Shown piece after piece: positions 29,128 to 38,515 of a DNA stretch of 64,000 nt; within the stretch, counting starts at the first letter, position 1, and every line of letters starts with the position of its first letter. Source of the stretch: Prevotella sp. (GTDB taxonomy: Bacteria; Bacteroidota; Bacteroidia; Bacteroidales; Bacteroidaceae); contig JAIKZG010000031.1 of assembly GCA_024682415.1 (NCBI GenBank), forward strand, positions 19,923 through 83,922. The letters are read 5' to 3'. Position numbers and translations under genes: made by a program. Below the pieces are notes generated by a model that saw only the letters and a program-made list of their open reading frames with translations, was not told where the DNA came from and ran no database searches.

Positions 29128-29375
29128 GTAACGCTTTTTCCTAAGAAAGCATTCCCACGCCCGAAGAAATCGATAAAAATTTGCAGATTGCCTTCCTCTG
29201 CGCGTTTTTGTAACATCTTTTTCTGAGATTGCTTTTCCACGGGAGAAAATCTTGACAATGGAAACGAAAATGGCTTTCCTCGGAGATTTTTTGTAATATC
29301 TTTTTTCGAGGAAGCTTTCCCACAAGCATATTTGTAATTTCTTTTTCTTACAAAGATGATTTCATTTGTGTTTTT
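29128..29375. repeat. Degenerate ~41-bp-period tandem array
   Basis: G(C)NTTCC core at 29149, 29190, 29231, 29273, 29314 (41, 41, 42, 41); GTAAY(N)TCTTTTT element at 29210, 29293, 29334 (83, 41). Confidence 0.75.
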
Positions 29376-29664
29376 CGGCTTTGAATGAATTACAACGTAA
29401 AAATACAAACTTCATAGGCTTTTGAATAATCTGCAACGGCTTACTCAAATTTGATTTTGTCGTTTCACGAATTGCAACCACCTGCTCAAAAGTGCTTTTT
29501 CGCTTTGAATGAATTGCAACAACCAAATGCGCTCTGATTACGGCTATGAACGGATTACAGCGTATTCGGCACTTATGATTTCAGCGTTGCACGGAGCAAA
29601 ATATCTGCTGCTAAACTGCTCTTCATCGCTGCGCGAAGCAAGGCAAAAGCCCGATTTCGCTTTA
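29376..29664. repeat. Degenerate ~41-bp-period tandem array resembling the reverse complement of the 16.5/63.7-kb family
   Basis: GAATTRCAAC-type core: RCAAC at 29392, 29433, 29474, 29516, then ACAGC at 29557 (41, 41, 42, 41); further weak units near 29582 and 29623; contains TCAAATTTGATTTTGT vs family reverse complement TCAAGTTTGATTTCGT. Confidence 0.75.
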
Positions 29665-29863
29665 AAGTGCCCTTGAATTATGAAAAAGCACAGCAAACGC
29701 CCTGCCAAGAGCAAAACGACCACATTGCAAAGATAATAAAAAAATCACAATTTAGCAAGACTATTTCCACAACTATTTCAGACCACGAAACCATGATTTG
29801 GGGCGGTGATTATTTTCCCGATTATACAAATTGTGCTATATTTGCAAAACAAATCAAGAAAGA

Positions 29864-30379
29864 ATGAATATTGCAGTATTTTGTTCAGCGAATAACGATA
29901 TAGACCCCGACTTTTTCCATCTGGCTGAAGAGCTTGGAAAGGAGATAGCGAGGAAGGGGCATACGCTGGTGTATGGCGGAGTAAACTCAGGGCTGATGGA
30001 GTGTATCGGAAAGGCGGTACACGAAAACGGCGGCAGAACGATAGGCGTAGTGCCTAAGCTCTCGGAAAGGGGCGTAAAGCTGTCAGACTACGTGGATATA
30101 CACATTCCATGCGACAACCTTTCCGACCGCAAAGACCTCATGCTCATGCACTCCGACATGGCGATAGCTCTGCCGGGAGGGATAGGCACTCTCGACGAGG
30201 TGTTTACGATGGCTGCATCGGCTACGATAGGTTATCACGACAAGCAGGTGATAGTGTACAACATGAAGGGCTTCTGGAATCAGCTCGAGACATTGCTCAA
30301 CGACCTGGAGGCGAAGAAGATGATACGCGGAGACTACCGCCGACTGATAAAGTTTGCCGACGAAATGCCTGAGATATAA
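29864..30379 (+). CDS. LOG/TIGR00730 family Rossmann-fold protein
   Basis: 'LVYGGVNSGLMECIGKAVHENGGRTIGVVP', 'MALPGGIGTLDEVFTM'-type motif (ALPGGIGTLDEVFTMAAS). Confidence 0.92.
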   Translation: MNIAVFCSANNDIDPDFFHLAEELGKEIARKGHTLVYGGVNSGLMECIGKAVHENGGRTIGVVPKLSERGVKLSDYVDIHIPCDNLSDRKDLMLMHSDMAIALPGGIGTLDEVFTMAASATIGYHDKQVIVYNMKGFWNQLETLLNDLEAKKMIRGDYRRLIKFADEMPEI

Positions 30380-30386
30380 CAGCGAG

Positions 30387-31700
30387 ATGGAACTCTTATT
30401 GCATTACGTCTGGAAGCACAGGATGTATTCCCCCACTAGTCTCACCACCACCGACGGAAGACGCGTAGAAATCTTAGACCCCGGACAGCGAAACCAAGGC
30501 TTGGGGCCCGACTTCATGAATGCCATGATAAAGATTGGCGGCACTACGTGGCTGGGCAACGTGGAGATACACGACAAGGCAAGCGACTGGCATGCTCACC
30601 ACCACGACAAAGACCCAAGATATGAGAACGTGATATTGCACGTATGCTCCATAATCGACGCTCAGGCTATCACGCAGAAAGGCAACAAGCTGCCACAGGT
30701 GAGGATAGAAGTGCCCAAGGCAGTGAGCGACAACTATCGGGCATTACTTGGCGAGGACGTTTTTCCTCCATGCCACGACATCATTCCACACATCAACAAG
30801 CTTACGCTTCACTCGTGGATGACTGCCCTGCAGATAGAACGGCTGGAGAAGAAGACGGAAGCCATAAACCGATGGGTGGAGCTGAACGACAAGTCATGGG
30901 AAGCGGCATTTTTCACCGCTTTGGCACGAGGTTTAGGCTTCGGCATAAACAGCGATGCTTTCGAGGAATGGGCCTTGCACATAAGGCTTCTCGACGTGGC
31001 TCGCCACAGAGACCGCCCTTTCCAGATAGAGGCGATATTCATGGGGCAGTCGGGATTGCTCGACATTGACTGCATACCGGAGAGATACCGTGAGCAGACG
31101 CTTAGCGATGATTATTACCAACGGCTGAGCAGCGAATATAAGTTTCTTGCCCACAAATTCAGGCTCACGCCGATGGACGGAAGGAAATGGAAATTTCAGG
31201 GTACGCATCCGCAAAACTTCCCTTACATCAGATTGGCACAGCTCGTAAAGCTGTATTGCGACAACATACTCAACCTCAGCAAGATGATGGAATGCGAGAC
31301 GATAGAGGAAGCGCATAATCTGCTGAAAACGCGAGTGACGGATTATTGGCAGACGCATTACACATTCGGGGCGGAGAGCGCAAAGAGCGAGAAGAATCTC
31401 AGCAAAAGTTCACTCGACATTCTCGTGCTGAACGCTACCGTGCCTATGCTCTTCGCCTATGGCAAATTTCTGAGAAAGCAATCTCTATGCGACAAGGCTC
31501 TCGACTTCTTAGAAAAGATAAAAGGCGAAAGCAACAGCATAGTGAAGCGATGGGCGGAATGCGGACTCGAAGTGAAGACGGCAGGCGGCAGCCAGGCTCT
31601 CATTCAGCTGAATCGTGAATACTGCGCGAAAAAAGACTGCCTGAGATGCAGAATAGGATATGAATATCTGAAAAGGAAAGAAACTCCCACAAAAGATTAA
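30387..31700 (+). CDS. DUF2851 family protein
   Basis: 'LLHYVWKHRMYSPTSLTTTDGRRVEILDPGQRNQGLGPDFMNAMIKIGGTTWLGNVEIHDKASDW'. Confidence 0.92.
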   Translation: MELLLHYVWKHRMYSPTSLTTTDGRRVEILDPGQRNQGLGPDFMNAMIKIGGTTWLGNVEIHDKASDWHAHHHDKDPRYENVILHVCSIIDAQAITQKGNKLPQVRIEVPKAVSDNYRALLGEDVFPPCHDIIPHINKLTLHSWMTALQIERLEKKTEAINRWVELNDKSWEAAFFTALARGLGFGINSDAFEEWALHIRLLDVARHRDRPFQIEAIFMGQSGLLDIDCIPERYREQTLSDDYYQRLSSEYKFLAHKFRLTPMDGRKWKFQGTHPQNFPYIRLAQLVKLYCDNILNLSKMMECETIEEAHNLLKTRVTDYWQTHYTFGAESAKSEKNLSKSSLDILVLNATVPMLFAYGKFLRKQSLCDKALDFLEKIKGESNSIVKRWAECGLEVKTAGGSQALIQLNREYCAKKDCLRCRIGYEYLKRKETPTKD

Positions 31701-31710
31701 TTACAAGATA

Positions 31711-32136
31711 ATGGAAAAGATAAATTATATATTTGAGACCAAGATGGAAGTGCGCGACTATGAATGCGACATAGAAGGCATAGTAAACAACGCAAACTAC
31801 CTGCACTACATGGAGCATACCCGTCATCGTTTTCTGAAGACTACAGGACTTAGCTTCGCCGAGATGCACTCAAGGGGAATCGACGCCGTGGTGGCGAGAA
31901 TGAATTTGCAATATAAGCGTCCTTTCATGTGCGACGACGTGATAGTTTCGCGCCTTGCGCTGAAGAAGCAGGGAATAAGATACATTTTCCAGCAAGACCT
32001 TTACAGGGAAAGCGACAACACGCTATGTTTCCGCGGAACGGCTGAGCTTGTATGCCTCATCAACGGTCGCCCCGACAACTGCGATGAATACGACAAGGCT
32101 TTCGCCCCATATCTCACGGAAGAAGAAAAGAAATAA
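31711..32136 (+). CDS. Acyl-CoA thioesterase (4HBT/hot-dog fold)
   Basis: 'VRDYECDIEGIVNNANYLHYMEHTRHRFL'. Confidence 0.88.
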   Translation: MEKINYIFETKMEVRDYECDIEGIVNNANYLHYMEHTRHRFLKTTGLSFAEMHSRGIDAVVARMNLQYKRPFMCDDVIVSRLALKKQGIRYIFQQDLYRESDNTLCFRGTAELVCLINGRPDNCDEYDKAFAPYLTEEEKK

Positions 32137-32166
32137 GGCAAAAGGCCCGGCAGAGAAGGAGGAACG

Positions 32167-33297
32167 ATGGAGATAGGAAGTGAGGAAATAGTCTGCGCCA
32201 TGGCGGTGCAAAAGGTGATGTTTTACCACATTGCCGAGGCATCGCGATTATATAAGCGTTTAGGTTCGGCAAAGGCTATAGCGGAGCATTGCGACGAGAT
32301 AAAAAGCATAATGCCCGATATGAGCGCGCGACAGTGCCAAGCATTGTCTACAGTGCCCGAAATTCTTGATGAATGCAGACGGGAATATGAATGGTGCAGG
32401 CAGAAGAATATTTCCATTCTCCATATAGCCGATGACAGATATCCGCAGCGCCTTAGGCAGACTTTCGACGCTCCGCTCGTGCTGTTTTTCATAGGCAACG
32501 CAAATCTGAATGAGCACAGAGTGATAAATATTGTGGGAACGAGGAAATGCACCCTTTACGGTCAGGATTTGATACGCAGATTTATCACCGACTTGAAGGC
32601 TTTATGCCCTCGCACGCTGATAGTGAGCGGTCTGGCATTCGGAGTAGACATCAATGCCCACAGAAACGCATTGGAAAATGGTTTCAGCACCGTAGGAGTG
32701 TTGGCTCACGGACTCGACCAGATTTATCCTTCACAGCACAGGGAAACAGCCCGACAAATGCTTAGCCAAGGCGGACTGCTGACGGAATATCCCTCGCGCA
32801 CCAATGCCGACAAGAAGAACTTCATAAGGCGCAACAGAATTGTGGCAGGAATGTGTGATGCCACGATATTGGTGGAAAGCGCTGCCCATGGCGGAGGACT
32901 GATTACCACCCGACTGGCTCAGGATTATGGCAGAGATGTGTTTGCCTTTCCGGGCGCGGTGGGCAATCCCTACAGCGTAGGCTGCAACAACCTTATCCGC
33001 AAAAGCGAAGCTATGCTCATAACGAGCGCGGAAGATTTCGTAGAGTCTATGGGCTGGACGGACGACAAAACTTTAAGCGAAGCTCAGGAGGCAGGCATTG
33101 AAAGGCAGCTGTTTGTAGACCTCAGCGACGACGAGCAGAAAATAGTGAACGCGCTGAAGGAGGAAAACGACATGCAGGCCAACGTGATAGCCACGAAATT
33201 GGGTATGGAGATATCAAAGGTGTCGGCTTCGCTATTCTCCCTTGAGCTCAACGGAATGATAAAGAATGTGGCAGGCAATATCTATCACCTGCTTTAA
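32167..33297 (+). CDS. dprA: DNA-processing protein DprA
   Basis: 'VINIVGTRKCTLYGQDLIRRFI', 'IVSGLAFGVDINAHRNALENG', 'RNRIVAGMCDATILVESAAHGGGLITTRLAQDYGRDVFAFPG'. Confidence 0.95.
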   Translation: MEIGSEEIVCAMAVQKVMFYHIAEASRLYKRLGSAKAIAEHCDEIKSIMPDMSARQCQALSTVPEILDECRREYEWCRQKNISILHIADDRYPQRLRQTFDAPLVLFFIGNANLNEHRVINIVGTRKCTLYGQDLIRRFITDLKALCPRTLIVSGLAFGVDINAHRNALENGFSTVGVLAHGLDQIYPSQHRETARQMLSQGGLLTEYPSRTNADKKNFIRRNRIVAGMCDATILVESAAHGGGLITTRLAQDYGRDVFAFPGAVGNPYSVGCNNLIRKSEAMLITSAEDFVESMGWTDDKTLSEAQEAGIERQLFVDLSDDEQKIVNALKEENDMQANVIATKLGMEISKVSASLFSLELNGMIKNVAGNIYHLL

Positions 33298-33343
33298 CCC
33301 CAAGAATAAACCAACAAATCAGAAATCATTATATTTTTCATAT

Positions 33344-34336
33344 ATGAAGATAGGCAACATTGATTTAGGCGAACGCCCCTTGTTTCTCGCGCCGATGGAA
33401 GATGTAACCGACATCGGGTTTCGCTTGCTGTGCAAGAGATACGGAGCGTCGATGGTCTACACGGAATTCGTAAGCGCGGAAGCGTTGATTCGCGATGTGG
33501 CAGCCACTAAGAAGAAGCTCACGATTAGCGAGACGGAACGCCCCGTAGGCATTCAGATATATGGCAGAACTACCGACGCCATGGTGGAAGCCGCTAAGAT
33601 TGTGGAGGAAGCTCACCCCGACGTGATCGACCTCAACTTCGGCTGCCCCGTAAAGAAGGTAGCAACGAAAGGCGCGGGAGCAGGCATGCTGCGCAATATT
33701 CCGCTCATGCTTGAGATTACTCGCGAGGTGGTAAAGGCGGTGAACACGCCCGTTACGGTGAAGACTCGCTTGGGATGGGACGACAATAATCTTATCATCA
33801 CCGAGCTTGCTGAGCAGTTGCAGGACTGCGGAATAAAGGCTCTCACCATTCATGGCAGAACTCGCGCCCAGATGTACACAGGCGATGCCGACTGGACTCT
33901 TATCGGCAAGGTGAAGCAAAATCCTCGCATCAACATTCCTATTATCGGCAACGGCGACATCACTTCTCCTGAGGAGGCAAAGCGCGCATTCGATGAATAT
34001 GGCGTAGACGCTGTGATGGTGGGCAGAGCCACTTTCGGCAGACCTTGGATTTTCAAGGAGATGCGCGATTATCTTGACGGCAAGCCTGCCGACCCAGCAC
34101 TGGATATTGATAAGAAGATTGATATTTTGGAGGAGCAGCTTCGCATCAATGTGGAACGCATAGACGAGCCACGCGGCATTATCCACACACGTCGTCATTT
34201 GGCAGCTTCGCCTATATTCAAAGGTATTCCCGATTTCCGTCAGACTCGCATTGCTATGCTGAGAGCGTCGAAGATGGACGAGCTTATGGAGATAATAGAG
34301 AATACTCGCAAGCTGTTGAAATCCATGAATGAATAA
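33344..34336 (+). CDS. dusB: tRNA dihydrouridine synthase
   Basis: 'LFLAPMEDVTDIGFRLLCKRYGASMVYTEFVSAEALIRD', 'DLNFGCPVKKVATKGAGAGML', 'LTIHGRTRAQMYTGDADW'; likely start 33344. Confidence 0.93.
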   Translation: MKIGNIDLGERPLFLAPMEDVTDIGFRLLCKRYGASMVYTEFVSAEALIRDVAATKKKLTISETERPVGIQIYGRTTDAMVEAAKIVEEAHPDVIDLNFGCPVKKVATKGAGAGMLRNIPLMLEITREVVKAVNTPVTVKTRLGWDDNNLIITELAEQLQDCGIKALTIHGRTRAQMYTGDADWTLIGKVKQNPRINIPIIGNGDITSPEEAKRAFDEYGVDAVMVGRATFGRPWIFKEMRDYLDGKPADPALDIDKKIDILEEQLRINVERIDEPRGIIHTRRHLAASPIFKGIPDFRQTRIAMLRASKMDELMEIIENTRKLLKSMNE

Positions 34337-34342
34337 AAAAAA

Positions 34343-34374
34343 GAAACACCCGACTCGTTCGAGCCAGGTGTTTC
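34343..34374. terminator. Hairpin terminator
   Basis: GAAACACC ... GGTGTTTC with an A-run on the left (T-run on the minus strand). Confidence 0.65.
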
Positions 34375-34531
34375 GAGTTAACCACATTTAGTATGTTATG
34401 AAAAATTTGAGAGAAATGTGAAGCTTCACAGCTTCAATTTTGTTTTATTAAACATGATGATTTTATAGAGAAAACATAGAAATATCTATTTTACGAGTGA
34501 AACTCGATATTGTCGCGAAGCGACGAATATC

Positions 34532-35020
34532 TTATTTCAATATCACCGTTTTCTGGGATGGCTGCGCGTCGATACTGCTTCTGTGAAGTGTATCGGTAAT
34601 AGCTGAATCGGTCATTGCCACCGAAACGCCTTCCTTTGCGCTGTCTGTCACCACTGCCATGTTGTATTGCTTCTGTCCGCTCATATTAAACGACATCTGC
34701 ATGGCATTTCCCAAGGTGAGGAATATCGCTACCACCGCCGCTGCCTTAAACAAAGGCATAAGCCTCTGCTGCATTGTAACGATGCGTGCCTTCACATGCT
34801 CAGGTTTCTCTGTCATAGCCAAGATTCTTTCATCGAAATCTTTGCCAAGAACATCTTCTTTTACCTCTTCATGCTCATAAGCGAATATCGCTTTGTATTC
34901 ACGAAGTTCTGCCGGTAAGTCGTCTTGAGAAAAGAAAGCCTTTAAAATGTTTTCTTCCTCAACAGATGTTTCGCATGAGAAATAGCGATCCAACAGTTGG
35001 TTTATATATTTATAATCCAT
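34532..35020 (-). CDS. Putative membrane-anchored anti-sigma-like protein
   Basis: 162 aa, single TM (LFKAAAVVAIFLTLGNAMQM); overlaps the 3' end of the upstream ECF sigma gene. Confidence 0.55.
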   Translation of the reverse strand: MDYKYINQLLDRYFSCETSVEEENILKAFFSQDDLPAELREYKAIFAYEHEEVKEDVLGKDFDERILAMTEKPEHVKARIVTMQQRLMPLFKAAAVVAIFLTLGNAMQMSFNMSGQKQYNMAVVTDSAKEGVSVAMTDSAITDTLHRSSIDAQPSQKTVILK

Positions 35021-35522
35021 AATTGTCTATCTTCTGATATCTTTCCTTAACCGCCTGTCGGGCACGGAATATATTCACTTTTACCTGTTCTTCCGTTATG
35101 CCGAGTATTTTGGCGATTTGTTTATAAGGTCGTCCCTCAAAATCGCGTAGCTGCATACAGCTGCGTTGCTTCTCGGGCAGAGAGTTCAAGATTTGCTTCA
35201 CAAATTCGATTTTATCTTTTTGCTGAGCGTTCTCAAGAGGATTTGAATTATCGTCGGGCTGCTCTATCGGAGCGTCTTCAAGCGAATCGTTGTTGTTTTC
35301 TTTTCGCTTCACGCTGTCGAGAGCCAAATTTCGGCAGATGGTGAAGCAGAATGCCTCAATAGACTCTATGTCGCCCCATTCGCCACGTTTGTTCCAGACT
35401 TTAATAAGCGTTTCCTGAACGATATCCTCTGATTCCTCCGCACTGAACGTAATGCGAAGAGCAAGTCTGTAAAGACTATTCTTCAGTGGTAGTATATCAT
35501 TTTTGAAACTGATATTATTCAT
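35010..35522 (-). CDS. ECF-type RNA polymerase sigma factor
   Basis: 'SEDIVQETLIKVWNKR' region 2; 'LPEKQRSCMQLRDFEGRPYKQIAKILGITEEQVKVNIFRARQAVKE' region 4. Confidence 0.93.
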   Translation of the reverse strand: MNNISFKNDILPLKNSLYRLALRITFSAEESEDIVQETLIKVWNKRGEWGDIESIEAFCFTICRNLALDSVKRKENNNDSLEDAPIEQPDDNSNPLENAQQKDKIEFVKQILNSLPEKQRSCMQLRDFEGRPYKQIAKILGITEEQVKVNIFRARQAVKERYQKIDNYGL

Positions 35523-35615
35523 CCTTCTCTCTGATATTAATGACGATTACAAAGTTACAAAAGTTACACGAACGGCAATGCTTTTAACTTATTTTTTGAT
35601 TAATATTATGGATTT

Positions 35616-36377
35616 CTATTGGATAATCGTGCCGCCACAGAGATTATCAGCGCGAGTGATAACCACTTTCTTAACTCCTGACTCTACGGCAGCAAGGGCA
35701 TTTTCTATTTTTGGCATCATGCCGCCACTGATAGTGCCGTCGGAGGCATATTTTTCGTAAGACGCGCGATTAATCATCGGGATTACACTTTCATCGTCAT
35801 CTGGATTAGAGAGCACGCCTTTCTTCTCAAAACAATAAGTAAGCGTAACCTCCTCGCCTGCCATAGCAAGAGCCTTTGCGGTTTCGCCTGCCATCGTGTC
35901 GGCATTGGTGTTAAGAATCTGACCGTTGCCATCGTGAGTGAGAGGAGCGACGATAGGCACAATTCCCGCATTCAGCAAAGCGATAAGAGTCTGTGCGTCT
36001 ACTTTATCCACATCGCCCACGAAGCCATAGTCTATTCCATTTTTCAAAGGACGCTTATGGCTACGGATGATGTCAGCATCGGCACCAGTAAGCCCGAGAG
36101 CCTTCACTCCCCTTGCCTGTAGCTGAGCCACTACATTCTTGTTTACCAGTCCTCCATAGACCATTGTTACGACATCTATCATGTCGCCATCGGTGATGCG
36201 TCGGCCTTCCACCATCTTTGTCTCTATGCCAAGACTTGTGGCTACCTTTGTGGCACGTCGTCCGCCGCCATGCACCAATATCTTATCTCCCTCCAACTGA
36301 GCGAAAGAATCAAGAAGCGCGCTGAGCTGAACCTCATCTTCCACTATCGCTCCGCCTACTTTAATAACATTAATCAT
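35616..36377 (-). CDS. argB: Acetylglutamate kinase (ArgB family)
   Basis: 'VIKVGGAIVEDE', 'ILVHGGGRRATKVATSLGIE', 'SGGMMPKIENALAAVESGVKKVVI'. Confidence 0.92.
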   Translation of the reverse strand: MINVIKVGGAIVEDEVQLSALLDSFAQLEGDKILVHGGGRRATKVATSLGIETKMVEGRRITDGDMIDVVTMVYGGLVNKNVVAQLQARGVKALGLTGADADIIRSHKRPLKNGIDYGFVGDVDKVDAQTLIALLNAGIVPIVAPLTHDGNGQILNTNADTMAGETAKALAMAGEEVTLTYCFEKKGVLSNPDDDESVIPMINRASYEKYASDGTISGGMMPKIENALAAVESGVKKVVITRADNLCGGTIIQ

Positions 36378-36457
36378 AAGTATCTGAATTTTATGTTAGA
36401 AAAATAGGGGCACAAAAACTGCACCCCTAATATTTTTATATTCGCTGTAATATGTAA

Positions 36458-38356
36458 TTATTGTCTTTCAAGATAAGTGTATCCATAAAGACCTGAGCGA
36501 TAATTGCTAAGGAATTCCTTACCCTCTTCGAGAGAAATCTTTCCTGCCTTCACGCTCTTTGTCACCCATGTCTCAAGCTGGCGTACGAGTTTCTTAGGAT
36601 TATACTGCACATAATCCAAAACTTCCTCCACCGTTTCGCCGTCGAATATCTGGTCGATGTGGTAGCCGTTATCCTTCACCGAGATATGCACCGCGTTGGT
36701 ATCGCCAAAGAGGTTGTGCATATCGCCGAGGATTTCCTGATAAGCGCCCACGAGGAACACGCCGAGATAATAAGGCTCGTTTTTCTTCAACGGATGAACA
36801 GGCAGCACATGGGAAACATTACGATTGGTGACGAAGTTGGTTATCTTGCCATCGGAATCACAAGTGATGTCCTGCAATGTGGCATTGCGTGTAGGACGCT
36901 GGTCGAGACGCTGTATAGGCATGATAGGGAACAGCTGATCGATAGCCCAAGAGTCTGGCAGCGACTGGAACAGAGAGAAGTTGCAGAAATATTTGTCCGC
37001 CAAAGTCTTGTCCAAGTTCTTTAGCTCATCGGGGATATGCTTCAATGTCTTGGCAATGCTGTTTATCTCACGGCAAACGCTCCAATACATACTTTCAATC
37101 TCCGCACGTGTCTTCAAGTCTACCATTCCATGGTCGAAAAGTTCCAAAGCCTCCTCACGGATATCTTCAGCGTCGTGCCAGTCTTCAAGCATTGTGCGAG
37201 AATTGAGGTTATCCCAAATCTCATACAAATCCTTCACAAGCTTATGATCGCCCTCGGCAGGCTCAAATGCTTCTGGCATCTCAGGCAATGAAGCTGTTTC
37301 AAGCACATCTATTACAAGAATAGAATGATGAGCCGCGAGCGAGCGTCCGCTCTCTGTTATCACGTTAGGATGTGGAATCTCATTCTTGTCGGCAGCCTCA
37401 ACGAATGTATAAATACAGTCGTTTACATATTCCTGAATAGAATAATTGACCGAGCTTTCGCTGTTGGAAGAGCGTGTGCCGTCGTAATCCACGCCAAGTC
37501 CGCCACCGCAGTCTACATAGTCTACATTATATCCCATCTTATGAAGATTGATATAGAACTGAGCTGCCTCGCGCAACGCTGTCTGAATACGACGTATCTT
37601 TGTTATCTGGCTTCCGATATGGAAATGTATCAGACGGAGAGAGTCGTGAAGTCCCATCTTATCAAGCATCTGAAGAGCCTCAAGAAGCTCACTGCTCGTA
37701 AGTCCGAACTTGCTTGCGTCGCCTCCGCTTTCCGCCCATTTGCCAGAACCTGTAGAAGCTAATTTGATACGTATTCCGATGTTAGGGATTACGTTCAGAC
37801 GCTTAGAAATGCGATTGATTATCTCAAGCTCATTGAGTTTCTCCACCACGATAAAAATGCGCTTACCCATCTTCTGGGCAAGAAGCGCAAGCTCAATGTA
37901 GCTTTCGTCCTTATATCCATTGCACACTATCAACGAGTCACTTTGGCACTGCACGGCAATGACGGCATGAAGCTCTGGCTTAGAGCCTGCCTCAAGACCA
38001 AGATTGAATTTCTTGCCATGGCTTATTACCTCCTCAACGACAGGTTGCATCTGATTTACCTTGATAGGATAGATGACATAGCTTTCGCCTTTATATCCAT
38101 ACTCCCTGCGCGCTTTCTCAAAGCAGCTCGCCGTCTTCTCGATTCTATTGTCGAGGATATCAGGGAAACGCAAAAGCACAGGAGTAGTGACGTCTCTCAA
38201 CGCCAACTCATCCATAACGTCACGCAAGTCGATCTGAACATTATCCTTGCATGGTGTCACATAAACATCGCCCTTGTCGTTGATGCCAAAATAGGACGTA
38301 CCCCATCCGTTGATGTTGTACAACTCCTTAGAGTCGTCGATAGTCCACTTCTTCAT
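36458..38356 (-). CDS. speA: Biosynthetic arginine decarboxylase
   Basis: 'YGYKGESYVIYPIKVNQMQPVVEEV', 'LGLEAGSKPELHAVIA', 'LRLIHFHIGSQITKIRRI', 'VDCGGGLGVDYDGTRS'. Confidence 0.95.
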   Translation of the reverse strand: MKKWTIDDSKELYNINGWGTSYFGINDKGDVYVTPCKDNVQIDLRDVMDELALRDVTTPVLLRFPDILDNRIEKTASCFEKARREYGYKGESYVIYPIKVNQMQPVVEEVISHGKKFNLGLEAGSKPELHAVIAVQCQSDSLIVCNGYKDESYIELALLAQKMGKRIFIVVEKLNELEIINRISKRLNVIPNIGIRIKLASTGSGKWAESGGDASKFGLTSSELLEALQMLDKMGLHDSLRLIHFHIGSQITKIRRIQTALREAAQFYINLHKMGYNVDYVDCGGGLGVDYDGTRSSNSESSVNYSIQEYVNDCIYTFVEAADKNEIPHPNVITESGRSLAAHHSILVIDVLETASLPEMPEAFEPAEGDHKLVKDLYEIWDNLNSRTMLEDWHDAEDIREEALELFDHGMVDLKTRAEIESMYWSVCREINSIAKTLKHIPDELKNLDKTLADKYFCNFSLFQSLPDSWAIDQLFPIMPIQRLDQRPTRNATLQDITCDSDGKITNFVTNRNVSHVLPVHPLKKNEPYYLGVFLVGAYQEILGDMHNLFGDTNAVHISVKDNGYHIDQIFDGETVEEVLDYVQYNPKKLVRQLETWVTKSVKAGKISLEEGKEFLSNYRSGLYGYTYLERQ

Positions 38357-38452
38357 TTCTTATCTTAAAAACGAGTAATATAAAAATAGTTTGTAACTTA
38401 CAAATATAGCGCATTTTACGATATATATGCAACCTATATGCACAAAAAAATC

Positions 38453-38483
38453 GCGCCACGTTATTATTATAATAATGTGGCGC
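38453..38483. terminator. Hairpin terminator
   Basis: GCGCCACGTTATTAT / ATAATAATGTGGCGC. Confidence 0.8.
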
Positions 38484-38515
38484 AAAATTAATATATTAAT
38501 TTGATTAAAGCAACT

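Noticed and set aside
29064-29408. Overlapping minus-strand ORFs rich in K/F
   Set aside because: Explained by the degenerate 41-bp tandem array; three frames are open simultaneously.
34343-34374. tRNA-like GTTCGAG sequence
   Set aside because: Belongs to the loop of a terminator hairpin (GAAACACC...GGTGTTTC); no cloverleaf found.
33365-34387. 340-aa minus-strand ORF antisense to dusB
   Set aside because: Composition is typical of a shadow ORF, and DusB motifs on the plus strand are unambiguous.
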